Assembly: GCF_014198245.1 (NCBI RefSeq)
Contig: NZ_JACIHE010000017.1
Span: 62,001 to 126,000 of the forward strand
Reading direction: 5' to 3'
From: Bradyrhizobium sp. cir1
Lineage (GTDB): Bacteria > Pseudomonadota > Alphaproteobacteria > Rhizobiales > Xanthobacteraceae
Length of the DNA stretch: 64,000 nucleotides
Shown here: positions 17,851 to 27,407 of the stretch, one piece after another
Layout: every line of letters starts with the position of its first letter
How positions within the stretch are numbered: the first letter of the stretch is position 1
Program-made: the position numbers and the translations under genes
The notes under the pieces: model-generated
What the model saw: the letters and a program-made list of their open reading frames with translations, nothing else
Database searches by the model: none
What the model was told of the DNA's origin: nothing

Positions 17851-18765
17851 ATGTCCACCGTAGCAATCGACCTTGCCGGCGTGAAAAAGTCATTTGGCGA
17901 CAAGGTCATCGTCAATGAACTATCGTTCTCGGTTGCGCGCGGAGAATGCTTCGGCCTGCTCGGCCCAAATGGAGCTGGCAAGAGCACGATCGCGCGTATG
18001 CTCCTTGGCATGATTTCGCCGGACGCAGGCAAGATTACAGTCCTCAACGAGCCTGTGCCTTCCCGCGCTCGTGTGGCGCGTGTGCGCATCGGCGTGGTGC
18101 CGCAGTTCGATAACCTTGAACTCGAGTTCACCGTTCGAGAGAACCTGCTCGTGTTTGGTCGCTATTTCGGCATGAGCGCTCGCAAGATCGAGGCGGTCGC
18201 GCCATCGCTGCTCGAGTTTGCGCGCCTCGAAAGCAAGGCGGACGTGCGCGTCTCCGAGTTGTCCGGTGGCATGAAACGGCGGCTGACGCTGGCGCGTGCG
18301 CTAATCAATGACCCGCATCTGCTCGTGATGGACGAGCCGACGACTGGTTTGGATCCGCACGCCCGCCACCTGATTTGGGAACGTCTGCGAGTTCTGCTTG
18401 CGCGGGGCAAGACGATTCTCTTGACCACTCACTTCATGGAAGAGGCCGAACGCCTGTGCGATCGGCTGTGTGTCCTCGAGGGTGGACGCAAGATCGCCGA
18501 AGGCAAGCCGGACGGCCTGATCGATGAGCATATTGGCTGCAACGTGGTCGAAATCTATGGCGGTGATCCACATCAGCTCTGCGAGTTGATCAGGCCGCAT
18601 GCACGGCACATCGAAGTGAGTGGAGAGACGCTCTTTTGTTATGCGCCATATCCGGACCAGGTACGCGTGAAACTGCGCGGGCGAGCGGGCCTTCGTATTC
18701 TGCAGCGCCCCCCGAATCTCGAGGACGTGTTTTTGCGGCTGACCGGGCGCGAGATGGAGAAGTGA
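17851..18765 (+). CDS. nodI: NodI, ATPase of the Nod-factor exporter
   Basis: 304 residues from the ATG at 17851 (MSTVAIDLAGVKKSFGDKVI). The longer open frame upstream overlaps nodU and is not protein-like. Walker A is GLLGPNGAGKSTI, the ABC signature is ELSGGMKRRLTLARAL and Walker B is HLLVMDEPTTGLDP, followed by the H-loop TTHFMEEAERLCDR. With NodJ it forms the ABC-2 exporter that moves lipochitooligosaccharide across the inner membrane. The stop is 3 bases before nodJ. Confidence 0.97.
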   Translation: MSTVAIDLAGVKKSFGDKVIVNELSFSVARGECFGLLGPNGAGKSTIARMLLGMISPDAGKITVLNEPVPSRARVARVRIGVVPQFDNLELEFTVRENLLVFGRYFGMSARKIEAVAPSLLEFARLESKADVRVSELSGGMKRRLTLARALINDPHLLVMDEPTTGLDPHARHLIWERLRVLLARGKTILLTTHFMEEAERLCDRLCVLEGGRKIAEGKPDGLIDEHIGCNVVEIYGGDPHQLCELIRPHARHIEVSGETLFCYAPYPDQVRVKLRGRAGLRILQRPPNLEDVFLRLTGREMEK

Positions 18766-18768
18766 GCG

Positions 18769-19557
18769 ATGGGTGAAAATTATGCGGCGGTGATGCCCGC
18801 TAACGCGTACAATTGGATTGCGGTATGGCGTCGGAACTTCCTAGCATGGAAGAAAGTCGCACTTGCATCGATTCTCGGCAACCTCGCAGATCCTATAGCC
18901 AATCTGTTTGGCCTCGGCTTTGGCCTTGGACTGATCGTGGGGCGCGTTGAGGGGACGTCGTACATCGCGTTCCTGGCGGCAGGCATGGTCGCGACCAGCG
19001 CCATGACGTCCGCGACCTTTGAAACCATGTATGCAGCCTTTGCACGCATGGACGCCAAGCGCACCTGGGAAGCAATCCTCTCCACTCAGCTCACGCTTGG
19101 CGACATCGTTCTGGGTGAACTGGTGTGGGCGGCCAGTAAGTCCGTTCTGGCCGGAACAGCGATCGGGATCGTCGCTGCCACGCTGGGTTATGCGTCATGG
19201 CCATCCATTCTGTATGCGATGCCAACAATCGCCCTTACTGGCCTTGTCTTCGCCAGCCTTGCGATGGTCGTCATATCTCTTGCTCCAAGTTACGATTACT
19301 TCGTATTTTACCAGACACTTGTCCTCACTCCTATGGTGTTTTTGTGTGGGGTGGTCTTTCCGACGAGCCAACTGCCCGGCTCATTTCAGCATTTCGCCGG
19401 CTTGTTGCCTCTCGCACATTCGGTCGACCTTATTCGCCCAGCGATGCTTGAGCGTGGCGCCGACAGCGCTGCCCTGCACGTAGGTGCGCTCTGCGTTTAC
19501 GCGGTCTTGCCCTTCTTCGCGTCGACAGCACTATTTCGTCGCCGGCTGATGCGTTGA
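18769..19557 (+). CDS. nodJ: NodJ, permease of the Nod-factor exporter
   Basis: 262 residues with about six hydrophobic membrane segments and the ABC-2 permease layout. A cytoplasmic N-terminal helix (WIAVWRRNFLAWKKVALASI) precedes the first membrane span. LVLTPMVFLCGVVFPTSQLP and FAGLLPLAHSVDLIRPAML match the family signature region. The partner of NodI, immediately downstream of it. Confidence 0.97.
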   Translation: MGENYAAVMPANAYNWIAVWRRNFLAWKKVALASILGNLADPIANLFGLGFGLGLIVGRVEGTSYIAFLAAGMVATSAMTSATFETMYAAFARMDAKRTWEAILSTQLTLGDIVLGELVWAASKSVLAGTAIGIVAATLGYASWPSILYAMPTIALTGLVFASLAMVVISLAPSYDYFVFYQTLVLTPMVFLCGVVFPTSQLPGSFQHFAGLLPLAHSVDLIRPAMLERGADSAALHVGALCVYAVLPFFASTALFRRRLMR

Positions 19558-19880
19558 CGTGAGTTCAGCGAAAATGGAGAAAGTCACATCGATGCAATGT
19601 CACGATGCGTATTGCGGTAGCTCGGGATGACCTGGTCTGTCACAGCAACTGCTGCAATGGCCTTAAGAGGCCCAGATCGAGCAAGGTCTACGGCCGCCTG
19701 TTCGGTCGATCGGTGCGGACGCCAGCACCGTACTTTCTGAGCGCCAGTCGCTAGGCGCCGAGATGGACTTTGCAAAGTTGTGTTGTGCTGTCTGACCCGC
19801 GCAACCGACGGAGCGTGACTGTAAAGATTTGATAGGTGGGACGCAGTTGGCGTTCTCGGCATGATCATATGGAGAACGGG
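19558..19880. other. nodJ-nolO spacer
   Basis: B. japonicum has nolM and nolN here. I cannot recognise either one in any frame, only an 18-codon frame starting at an ATG near 19574. No nod box, sigma54 promoter or terminator is visible, so nolO is probably served by the upstream nod-box transcript. Confidence 0.45.
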
Positions 19881-21920
19881 ATGTTGTGCCTGGGAGTGAG
19901 TGGCGGACTTGACAGAATCTATGAAAGCTCGCCGGAGCTGCCGAATACATTTCTGCACGATGGCGCTGCGGTTCTTGTGCAGGATGGCCGCGTGATTGCT
20001 GCTGTCGAAGAGGAGCGCCTCAACCGCGTCAAGCACTCCAACAAGTTCCCGAGCAATTCGATCCGGTACTGCCTCTCTACCGCAGGGGTTGAGCTCGGCG
20101 AGATCGACCGTATCGCGTTCTACGCGACTGAAGCCTACTGCAATACCATGCTCGAGCGTCTTTCTGTTTCTCAGCCCGTTCCGTTGGACGCCAAACTGTT
20201 GCTGCGCCAGCTGCTGGCACGGGAGTTCGGCGCTGAGATCGATCCGTCGCGGCTTTCCTTCGTGAATCACCACGAAGCGCATGCCGTGAGCGCGTTTGCC
20301 ATGTCCGGCTTCGAGCAAAGTCTCGTTTTTGCGATCGACGGCGGTGGCGATTTTCTCTCCGGCTTATTGGCGGTGGGGTCTGGCACCGAAATTGCGCAAC
20401 TTGCAAGCTTCCCGGAACATAACTCCTTGGGGCTGTTCTATCTCGAGACGATCCGATATCTCGGCTACGGGTTGTTCGACGAGTACAAAGTGATGGGGCT
20501 TGCCCCGTATGGTGATCCCGCTCCCTATCGCGAGCTCTTCGCGCAGTTCTACGAGTTGCTGGAAAACGGTGGCTATCGCGTTCACCTGGATCGGATCGGT
20601 CCGGCCCTGGTCCGCAAGATCGAGGTTCGGCGAAAAGGAATGCCATTCACCCAACAGCATCGAGATGTCAGCGCTTCGCTGCAGGAGGCGCTGGAGCGGA
20701 TCGTGTTTCACATCCTGCGGCATCATCGTGAAGCGACGGGCATGACACGCTTGTGCTTGGCTGGGGGAGTAGCCCATAATTGCACGCTGAACGGTAAGCT
20801 GCTTTATTCCGGGCTATTTGACGACATCTTTGTTCAACCCGCGGCGCACGACGCCGGTTGCGCGCTCGGCGCTGCGTTGATGGTGTCAAACGAGCTGGGC
20901 AGGCCGGCGCCGCGGGAGCGACTGCCGGACGTTTATTGGGGGCCCGATCTCGGCAGCGAGCAAGCCGTAGAGCATGAGCTCAACGCATGGTCAGGCCACC
21001 TCGACATTGAACGAAGTGATGACATAGCATCCAGTGCGGCAGACTGGATGGCAAATGGCGCTGTAATCGGCTGGGTTCAGGGCCGCTCTGAGTTCGGCCC
21101 ACGTGCGCTTGGTAACCGCAGCATTCTTGCGGACCCGCGGCCTGCGGAAAACAAGGACCGCATCAACGCGATGGTCAAGAAGCGCGAGGGCTATCGCCCC
21201 TTTGCGCCATCTGTTCTGGAGGAGGATGCGAGCGAGTTCTTTGAGCTCCCGGACGGCACGCGGCAGCTCCCCTTCATGAACTTCGTGGTTCGTGTGCGTG
21301 AAGCCAAGCGTAACGTGCTCGGTGCGATCACACACGTTGATGGGACCGCTCGGCTGCAGACAGTATCGCGCAAGGCAAACCCCACCTATTGGGATGTAAT
21401 TGATGCGTTCAAGAGGCGAACGGGCATCCCAGTTCTTCTGAATACCTCATTTAACAACAATGCCGAGCCGATCGTGGAGTCCGTGTCAGATGCGATCACC
21501 ACGTTCTTGACGACTGACCTGGACGGACTTGTCGTTGGGCCGTTCCTCGTCAGAAAGCGGCCAGCATCACTGCAGGATTGGAGTGCACTGGGCGTTTCAT
21601 TGCCGCCGTATGCATCCCTTCATCGTGTTCGCTCCCACACAGCGCCAGATCGTCAGGAAACGGTCTGCGAGATCCGCACGGGACGTTCCGCCCACGATAG
21701 TATGCGTATCTCACACGAGCTTTTCGAGATCTTGATGCGGATCGAGGGCGAGGCGTCGCTCGGCTGGCTTCTCGAGGCAACCATGCAGGACCAGGCCAAG
21801 CGTGAAGATCTCGTAAAGGAACTGCGGCTCGTGTGGGAGCTGCGGGGCGTTCGGCTGCATCCGCCGCGCGCGGCTGCGGCTGCAATAAAGTGCAAAGCGA
21901 AACAGAGCCGGAACTCATGA
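19881..21920 (+). CDS. nolO: NolO, Nod-factor carbamoyltransferase
   Basis: 679 residues from the ATG at 19881, chosen because GGAG stands 6 bases before it (MLCLGVSGGLDRIYESSPEL). It is the same family as NodU but longer. The ASKHA part carries FVNHHEAHAVSAFAMSGF and FAIDGGGDFLSG. The C-terminal part carries GRSEFGPRALGNRSILADPR, THVDGTARLQTVSRK and LLNTSFNNNAEPIVES. In NGR234 and bradyrhizobia NolO adds a carbamoyl group at O-3 of the terminal residue. The C-terminal extension after about residue 560 resembles the extra module of B. japonicum NolO. It is full length here, with no sign of truncation. Confidence 0.93.
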   Translation: MLCLGVSGGLDRIYESSPELPNTFLHDGAAVLVQDGRVIAAVEEERLNRVKHSNKFPSNSIRYCLSTAGVELGEIDRIAFYATEAYCNTMLERLSVSQPVPLDAKLLLRQLLAREFGAEIDPSRLSFVNHHEAHAVSAFAMSGFEQSLVFAIDGGGDFLSGLLAVGSGTEIAQLASFPEHNSLGLFYLETIRYLGYGLFDEYKVMGLAPYGDPAPYRELFAQFYELLENGGYRVHLDRIGPALVRKIEVRRKGMPFTQQHRDVSASLQEALERIVFHILRHHREATGMTRLCLAGGVAHNCTLNGKLLYSGLFDDIFVQPAAHDAGCALGAALMVSNELGRPAPRERLPDVYWGPDLGSEQAVEHELNAWSGHLDIERSDDIASSAADWMANGAVIGWVQGRSEFGPRALGNRSILADPRPAENKDRINAMVKKREGYRPFAPSVLEEDASEFFELPDGTRQLPFMNFVVRVREAKRNVLGAITHVDGTARLQTVSRKANPTYWDVIDAFKRRTGIPVLLNTSFNNNAEPIVESVSDAITTFLTTDLDGLVVGPFLVRKRPASLQDWSALGVSLPPYASLHRVRSHTAPDRQETVCEIRTGRSAHDSMRISHELFEILMRIEGEASLGWLLEATMQDQAKREDLVKELRLVWELRGVRLHPPRAAAAAIKCKAKQSRNS

Positions 21921-22188
21921 GCATGGCCATGCCTATGCCTGCATGTGAGGAGGCCAGGCCATCCGACGCATGGCGGCATCCGACTGAAATCGGGCACGTC
22001 GACGCAACACCGATCAAGAAAAGACGGAAAGGGTTGCGAGAACGCGGCCCATCACGGATAGCGCTGCTATGAAGTTCTACCGACGCAGCTCGCCGGCACC
22101 GCGATTTCAGACCGTGACGTCGGACAAGATGATACGTGAGACGTCTGCAATGACGTCTGTTGTCCAACCAGGAGCCCGGGAAGAGGCA

Positions 22189-23175
22189 ATGCAGAGCGGT
22201 TCGAAGAATGATAGGTTCGTAGTTTCCCGGCGACGCACGGGGTTCGGCGACTGCCTGTGGTCACTGGCGGCAGCTTGGCGTTTTGCAAAGCAGACAGGAC
22301 GGACGCTAGCCATCGATTGGAGGGGATCTTGCTATCTCGATGAGCCATCCACCAACGCCTTTCCAATCTTCTTCGAACCGGTTCAAGACATTGCTGGCGT
22401 GCGGGTGATTTGCGACGACAAGATCAATCAGTGTTCATTTCCGGGACCATTCTTCCCGACTTGGTGGAACAAGCCATCCATCGATTGCGTCTATCGCCCG
22501 GACGAGCAGATTTTCCGGGAGCGCGACGAACTCGATCAACTGTTCCAAAGTCACAAAGATAGTGACGCTAACACAGTTGTGTGTGATGCGTGCCTGATGT
22601 GGCGCTGCGATCAGGAGGCCGAACGAGAAATCTTCCGGAGCATCAAGCCACGACCTGAAATTCAGGCTCGGATTGATGCTATCTACCGCGAGCACTTTGA
22701 GCCGTACAGCGTAATCGGCATCCATGTCCGGCATGGCAACGGCGAGGACATTATGGGGCATGCTCCCTACTGGGCTGACCCGGAGCGCGCCTTGCGACAG
22801 GTCTGTAATGCCATTGATAAGGCTAGGGGGTTACCCCACGCAAAACCCGTGAAGGCTTTCCTGTGCACGGACAGCGCGATCGTCCTTGAGAAGGTTTCGA
22901 CTATATTTCCTGATGTGTTCACGATTCCAAAACAGTTCCAGGCACCTCAGGCCGGCCCATTGCACAACGCCGCGCTCGGAGCCGAGGGCGGCTTTTCCGC
23001 CCTCATCGATATGTATCTCCTTGCGCGCTGCGATACCGTGATCCGCTTTCCCCCGACGAGCGCGTTCACGCGCTATGCGCGTCTCTTTGCCCCACGCGTT
23101 ATAGAATTCGATTTGGACGATCCGAGCCGATTGATCCTGATTGAAGAATCCTCGCAAGAGCTCGTGGCTTCATGA
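22189..23175 (+). CDS. nodZ: NodZ, alpha-1,6-fucosyltransferase
   Basis: 328 residues from the ATG at 22189, behind GGAAGAGG. The frame is open from 22069, but the extra 40 residues are unlike NodZ, and the known enzyme starts just before RFVVSRRRTGFGDCLWSLAA. Diagnostic stretches are RTLAIDWRGSCYLDEPS, VIGIHVRHGNGEDIMGHAPY (the basic GDP-fucose-binding motif) and TVIRFPPTSAFTRYARLF. NodZ puts L-fucose on the reducing-end GlcNAc of the Nod factor, which the probable NoeI at 57040-57702 may then methylate. Confidence 0.95.
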   Translation: MQSGSKNDRFVVSRRRTGFGDCLWSLAAAWRFAKQTGRTLAIDWRGSCYLDEPSTNAFPIFFEPVQDIAGVRVICDDKINQCSFPGPFFPTWWNKPSIDCVYRPDEQIFRERDELDQLFQSHKDSDANTVVCDACLMWRCDQEAEREIFRSIKPRPEIQARIDAIYREHFEPYSVIGIHVRHGNGEDIMGHAPYWADPERALRQVCNAIDKARGLPHAKPVKAFLCTDSAIVLEKVSTIFPDVFTIPKQFQAPQAGPLHNAALGAEGGFSALIDMYLLARCDTVIRFPPTSAFTRYARLFAPRVIEFDLDDPSRLILIEESSQELVAS

Positions 23176-23378
23176 AAGTCGTAGCCCGCCTGATCGATCT
23201 GATTGCCGCTTTTTGCATCCAGCAGTATTGGCAGATCTTTTCGGGGCGGCAATTGTCTGTCCAATGTGAAGCTCTGTCGCGGACTTCCACCGAAGAACAG
23301 CGCGACGCGGGGTCCGAATGTCTTCCGCTGAAGATCGACGTTGACAACAATGACCTTAACGTGCTGCCGCCCCGCTAA
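23172..23378 (+). CDS. possible small protein coupled to nodZ, 68 aa
   Basis: The ATG overlaps the nodZ stop as ATGA, which suggests translational coupling. The sequence (MKVVARLIDLIAAFCIQQYW at the start, then a charged tail) could form a short membrane-binding helix. No family is recognised, and the overlap may be accidental. Confidence 0.3.
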   Translation: MKVVARLIDLIAAFCIQQYWQIFSGRQLSVQCEALSRTSTEEQRDAGSECLPLKIDVDNNDLNVLPPR

Positions 23379-23913
23379 ACAGGTGTAACACGTCTTCGTC
23401 TTCGGCTCGGGGAGGCCGCAAGTCGGAGCTAATCGGTGGTCGGTCGCGGCTGGACATTTCGAAAGCGTCTCCGTTCAGCCGGCGAGTTCCGTCTTACGGT
23501 CGGTACTCGCTGGTGTGAACCGGCGCTCTCGAGATTCACTATTTTGAAGAAACATTCAGTACGCCAGGTCGTGGTCCGGGATCAATCCGCCCCGCGATGT
23601 GCCAGTGCTGGACACAGCAGAGCAGGGCGCGATGAAGTCGGCCGCAGTTGCGGACAAATCTAACGTACGAAGTGGGTAACGTCAGCTTTCGAGTTGAAGC
23701 GGCTACTGGCGGCGGCCGCTATCCTGGTCGATCGTTGCCCGACGAGAGCGCTGGCCATTTCTTGGCTCTTCCAGTTGTGCGATCAGGAAAGAGAGCGCGG
23801 CTCGTTGCCTTATCTTTACGAAGGCGAGTGTGCTCGCGACATTACGTAGCTGATGCACCATCGCTGTCACAAAGCACACGCAGCGTGCCTTGAACCCGCC
23901 AAGCATTCCGCGT
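23379..23913. other. nodZ-fixR intergenic region
   Basis: No intact gene. A minus-strand frame around 23703-23906 (LRNVASTLAFVKIRQRAALS) has the look of a transposase C-terminus but is too short to assign. The right-hand end leads into the fixR regulatory sites. Confidence 0.4.
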
Positions 23914-23930
23914 GCGCGACATTAGGACGC
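23914..23930 (+). promoter_or_regulatory. RegR-type upstream activating site of fixR-nifA
   Basis: GCGCGACATTAGGACGC matches the remembered RegR box (GYGRCR-N2-TT-N2-GNCGC) except at two positions. Its centre is about 65 bases before the predicted start from the sigma54 promoter, close to the -68 activator site known for B. japonicum fixR. Confidence 0.55.
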
Positions 23931-23960
23931 AAAACGGAAGCGGATTTACATGCATCGCAG

Positions 23961-23976
23961 TGGCCCAAATCCTGCT
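23961..23976 (+). promoter_or_regulatory. sigma54 (-24/-12) promoter of fixR-nifA
   Basis: TGGCCCAAATCCTGCT has the invariant GG (23962-63) and GC (23974-75) exactly 10 bases apart. Transcription should begin near 23987, 24 bases before the fixR GTG. The B. japonicum operon is known to be transcribed from such a promoter by NifA under low oxygen, plus an overlapping RegR-dependent one. Confidence 0.85.
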
Positions 23977-24010
23977 ACGCGTGCGGCGCGCAACTGGAGA
24001 GGAGGCGGGC

Positions 24011-24847
24011 GTGGGTCTGGATCTGCCAAATGACGATCTAATCAGAGGCCCGCTGCCCGAGACACATTTGGCTTGCCCCTTTCAGGTCGATAAAGCCCGT
24101 GTTCATGGCGGAGAACAGAAGGCGATGTTGCTCACCGGAGCATCGCGCGGAATTGGTCATGCCACTGCCAAGCTGTTCTCGGAGGCGGGCTGGCGCATCA
24201 TTTCTTGCGCGCGTCAACCGTTCGACGGCGAGCGATGCCCCTGGGAGGCAGGGAACGAAGATCATGTCCAGATCGACCTCAGCAATCATCGAATGCTGCC
24301 GCGCGCGATCACTGAGGTCAAGAAACGCTTGGCCGGTGCACCTTTGCACGCGCTAGTGAACAATGCCGGTGTTTCGCCGAAAACACCCGCTGGCGATCGA
24401 ATGACGTCGTTGACGACGTCAATCGAGACTTGGATGAAGGTGTTCCATCTCAATCTGGTGGCCCCGATCCTGTTGGCGCAGGGCCTGTTTGACGAGCTAA
24501 GAGCCGCGTCAGGATCGATCGTGAATGTGACTTCGATTGCGGGCTCGCGGGTGCACCCGTTTGCCGGCAGTGCCTATGCGACGTCGAAAGCTGCGCTTGC
24601 GAGCCTCACACGCGAAATGGCCCACGATTATGCGCCGCATGGCATTCGCGTGAATGCGATCGCGCCCGGCGAAATCAGGACGGACATGTTATCGCCCGAT
24701 ACAGAAGCGCGTCTCGTGCCAAGTATCCCGCTGCGCAGAGTGGGAACCCCGGATGAAGTGGCCAAGGTCATCTTTTTCCTGTGCTCAGATGCGGCGAGCT
24801 ATGTCACGGGGGCCGAGGTGCCGATCAATGGTGGGCAACATCTGTGA
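24011..24847 (+). CDS. fixR: FixR, short-chain dehydrogenase-like protein of the fixR-nifA operon
   Basis: 278 residues from the GTG at 24011 with GGAGG close upstream. This is the length I remember for B. japonicum FixR. It has the SDR nucleotide-binding motif LLTGASRGIGHATAKLF, LHALVNNAGVS, the catalytic S-x12-Y-x3-K (Ser in IVNVTSIAGS, then SAYATSKAALASL) and GGQHL at the C-terminus. The active site is therefore intact, although the substrate is unknown and fixR is dispensable for fixation in B. japonicum. It is the first gene before nifA, under the RegR/NifA-controlled promoter. Confidence 0.95.
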   Translation: MGLDLPNDDLIRGPLPETHLACPFQVDKARVHGGEQKAMLLTGASRGIGHATAKLFSEAGWRIISCARQPFDGERCPWEAGNEDHVQIDLSNHRMLPRAITEVKKRLAGAPLHALVNNAGVSPKTPAGDRMTSLTTSIETWMKVFHLNLVAPILLAQGLFDELRAASGSIVNVTSIAGSRVHPFAGSAYATSKAALASLTREMAHDYAPHGIRVNAIAPGEIRTDMLSPDTEARLVPSIPLRRVGTPDEVAKVIFFLCSDAASYVTGAEVPINGGQHL

Positions 24848-25101
24848 ATCGGCCGGCCTTGGCGACGCAGCTGACTTGAGCTGCAGCAGCGGTGCTTATG
24901 TTCTCCGCTGACGACGCGCACGCAATCCGCAAAAATGAAATGAAAGCACACCGTAAGTTTACCGTCGTGCCATGAAAAGGTGTCACGGTTCTATGTCATC
25001 TCGTCAACACTTGGCGTTAGATCGAGAGTGACATGCAAAACGAAGCTCGCCAACCGGGACAAAGTACCAGGGAGGATGATCAAGAGAACGGAGCCCGCCT
25101 C

Positions 25102-26856
25102 ATGCTGGATATACCTTCCTCACGTGAAAGGCCTGCCTCGCAACCTGAGCCGGAGGGTAAGCTCTCGGGGGAGCCGTTGCGTGAGAGCACGCTAACCGGC
25201 ATCTTCGAAATATCGAAAATACTCGCCGCTCCCTCGCGGCTCGAAGTCACGTTGGCCAACGTTGTTGGTCTTCTGCAGTCGTTTGTGCAGATGCGACACG
25301 GCATCGTCTCACTGCTCGATGACGACGGCATGCCGGACATTACAGTGGGCGCCGGCTGGAGCGAAGGCAGCGACGAAGGTTATCGGATGCGATTGCCGCG
25401 GACGGCAATCGACCAGATCATCGCGACGGACAGGCCTCTTGTCGTCGAGAACGTGGCCGCCGAGCCGTTATTCAGCGCTGCCGACCGGGAAGTGCTCGGC
25501 GCCTCGGATGATATGCCAGTGTCGTTCATCGGGGTTCCGATTCGCATTGATCCGAAGGTCGTGGGTACGCTGACGGTTGACCGCATCCGCGACGATAGCT
25601 CGAGTCTCGGGCTCGAGTACGATGCGCGACTGCTCGCCATGATCGCTAACCTGGTGGGACAAACAGTGAAGTTACATCGCTTGTTCGCCTGCGATCGCGA
25701 ACGACTGATGGCGGAGAAAGACCGGCTACAAAAGCAAGTACTAGAGCTCAGGCAACCCGCTCGGGAGCGCAAGAAGCTACCCGCCCATGGGATCATTGGC
25801 GACAGTCCAGCCCTGCGCGGGCTGCTCGAGAAGATTGCGGTTGTAGCCAGATCTAACAGCACGGTTCTGCTGCGTGGCGAATCCGGTACCGGAAAGGAAC
25901 TAGTAGCCAAGGCCATTCACGAATCATCGTCCCGCGCCAGGCGCCCGTTCGTTAAGCTGAATTGCGCGGCGCTTCCTGAGACCGTCCTGGAATCCGAATT
26001 ATTTGGACATGAAAAAGGCGCCTTTACCGGTGCGTTCAGCTCGCGCAAGGGGCGCTTCGAACTTGCCGACAAAGGAACGCTGTTTCTTGATGAGATCGGC
26101 GAGATCTCAGCTCCGTTCCAGGCGAAGTTGCTGCGCGTTCTGCAAGAGCAGGAGTTCGAGCGGGTCGGCAGCAACCAGACTGTTAAGGTCGATGTTCGAG
26201 TAATAGCTGCGACCAACAGGAACCTTGAAGAGGCCGTCGCAACGAGCGAGTTTCGCGCGGACCTTTACTATCGCATCAGTGTCGTTCCATTATTGTTGCC
26301 ACCGCTGCGCGAAAGACGCAGTGATATTCCGCTGCTTGCGAGGGAGTTCCTCAGAAAGTTCAATAGCGAGAACGGCCGTACGCTGACCCTGGAGGCGAGT
26401 GCGATCGATGTACTGATGAACTGCGGCTTTCCGGGAAATGTCCGCGAACTCGAGAACTGCATCGAGCGTACAGCGACGCTGTGCGCCGGATCATCGATCG
26501 TGAGAAGTGACTTTGCATGCTGCCACGGCCAGTGCCTATCTGCGATGCTGTGGAAAAGCACGCAGGACGAGAGACCAGACCAGGCCGCACCCATGCCATC
26601 GGTGCCCGCAAAGTCCACCATTTCGCTAGCTCAGCCGACCCAGCCGGTCCAGTCTGTCGGCGGCGAACTGGCCTCACTGGGGCCTCCCGGCACGGTTCTC
26701 GTTAGTGGCGCGAAGATGGCCGACCGCGAACGGGTCATTGCGGCCATGGAAAGATCTGGCTGGGTGCAGGCGAAAGCAGCACGCCTGCTCGGACTAACGC
26801 CGCGCCAGATTGGCTACGCGCTGAGGAAATATGGAATCGAGATAAAGCGGTTCTGA
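25102..26856 (+). CDS. nifA: NifA, sigma54-dependent nitrogen fixation activator
   Basis: 584 residues from the ATG at 25102 (MLDIPSSRERPASQPEPEGK), the start homologous to B. japonicum NifA. An in-frame ATG at 25033 would add 23 residues. Residues 35-195 form a GAF domain. The AAA+ domain carries Walker A GESGTGKE (259-266), GAFTGA (306-311), the sigma54 contact loop, and Walker B GTLFLDEIGE. After it, the interdomain linker keeps the cysteines of the oxygen-sensitive rhizobial type (ELENCIERTATLCAG, ACCHGQCLS). The C-terminal HTH is AAMERSGWVQAKAARLLGLT. It activates nif/fix promoters at low oxygen. Likely targets here are fixA, groES and the 61419 gene. Confidence 0.96.
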   Translation: MLDIPSSRERPASQPEPEGKLSGEPLRESTLTGIFEISKILAAPSRLEVTLANVVGLLQSFVQMRHGIVSLLDDDGMPDITVGAGWSEGSDEGYRMRLPRTAIDQIIATDRPLVVENVAAEPLFSAADREVLGASDDMPVSFIGVPIRIDPKVVGTLTVDRIRDDSSSLGLEYDARLLAMIANLVGQTVKLHRLFACDRERLMAEKDRLQKQVLELRQPARERKKLPAHGIIGDSPALRGLLEKIAVVARSNSTVLLRGESGTGKELVAKAIHESSSRARRPFVKLNCAALPETVLESELFGHEKGAFTGAFSSRKGRFELADKGTLFLDEIGEISAPFQAKLLRVLQEQEFERVGSNQTVKVDVRVIAATNRNLEEAVATSEFRADLYYRISVVPLLLPPLRERRSDIPLLAREFLRKFNSENGRTLTLEASAIDVLMNCGFPGNVRELENCIERTATLCAGSSIVRSDFACCHGQCLSAMLWKSTQDERPDQAAPMPSVPAKSTISLAQPTQPVQSVGGELASLGPPGTVLVSGAKMADRERVIAAMERSGWVQAKAARLLGLTPRQIGYALRKYGIEIKRF

Positions 26857-27350
26857 ACGACGACATCGGTCGGAACTGCTACTGCCAAATAGCTATACGA
26901 AGACGATCTCCGATAGGTAATCTCATCGCAATCTGAAGGAAATGGGTCCGCCCACGGGGGCGACTTGGCCCCGAGCGTCACCGTGCGCGCTTGCGGGACT
27001 GCTGTCGAAAGGCGGGCTCACCTGGCTCGATGACAGAGGACTTGCTCGCAATGACATACTTAGCGTCACCTGCGGGCCATGCAATCGCGAACAGTCGGTT
27101 GCTGAACATCTAACAAGCGTCAGGCCTATCCGTCGACAAGCTCGGACTAAGTCAACCGGTCCGCCGGCCGCTGGTGATTGGCGGCGGTGGTCTGCCGCAA
27201 GCCATCCTGGCCTCGCTCAGCTGGCGCGCCTTGCGGAAAAGCGCTGTCGCAGTCCTGACTATGTTAGCATTCGTTCGTCGGGAAGCGGGCTAGAGGGACG
27301 CATTACCCGGTCTAAGCCTCTGTGATGGCAAGCCGATCCCAAAAGGGCGG
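26857..27350. other. nifA-fixA intergenic region
   Basis: No gene. Upstream of the fixA promoter I find only an imperfect NifA site (TGT-N10-ACT at 27245-27260), about 120 bases before the predicted start. No strong terminator for nifA is visible. Confidence 0.5.
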
Positions 27351-27354
27351 GCGA

Positions 27355-27370
27355 TGGTACAACACTTGCT
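27355..27370 (+). promoter_or_regulatory. sigma54 (-24/-12) promoter of fixA
   Basis: TGGTACAACACTTGCT has GG (27356-57) and GC (27368-69) exactly 10 bases apart and a full TTGCT -12 box. The start should lie near 27381, about 27 bases before the fixA GTG. This rules out the open-frame ATG at 27354 as the gene start. Confidence 0.88.
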
Positions 27371-27407
27371 GTGCTCTCCGCACTGTCGCAGCTTTTGGAG
27401 CAACACC

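Noticed and set aside
19558..19880. nolM/nolN between nodJ and nolO.
   Set aside because: No frame in the 320 bases has matching size or protein-like composition.
22069..22188. NodZ start at 22069.
   Set aside because: The added 40 residues are not NodZ-like. The ATG at 22189 has the better ribosome binding site and gives the known length.
23683..23700. GTCAGCTTTCGAGTTG as a second tts box.
   Set aside because: The half-sites are one base too close together and no effector-like gene follows.
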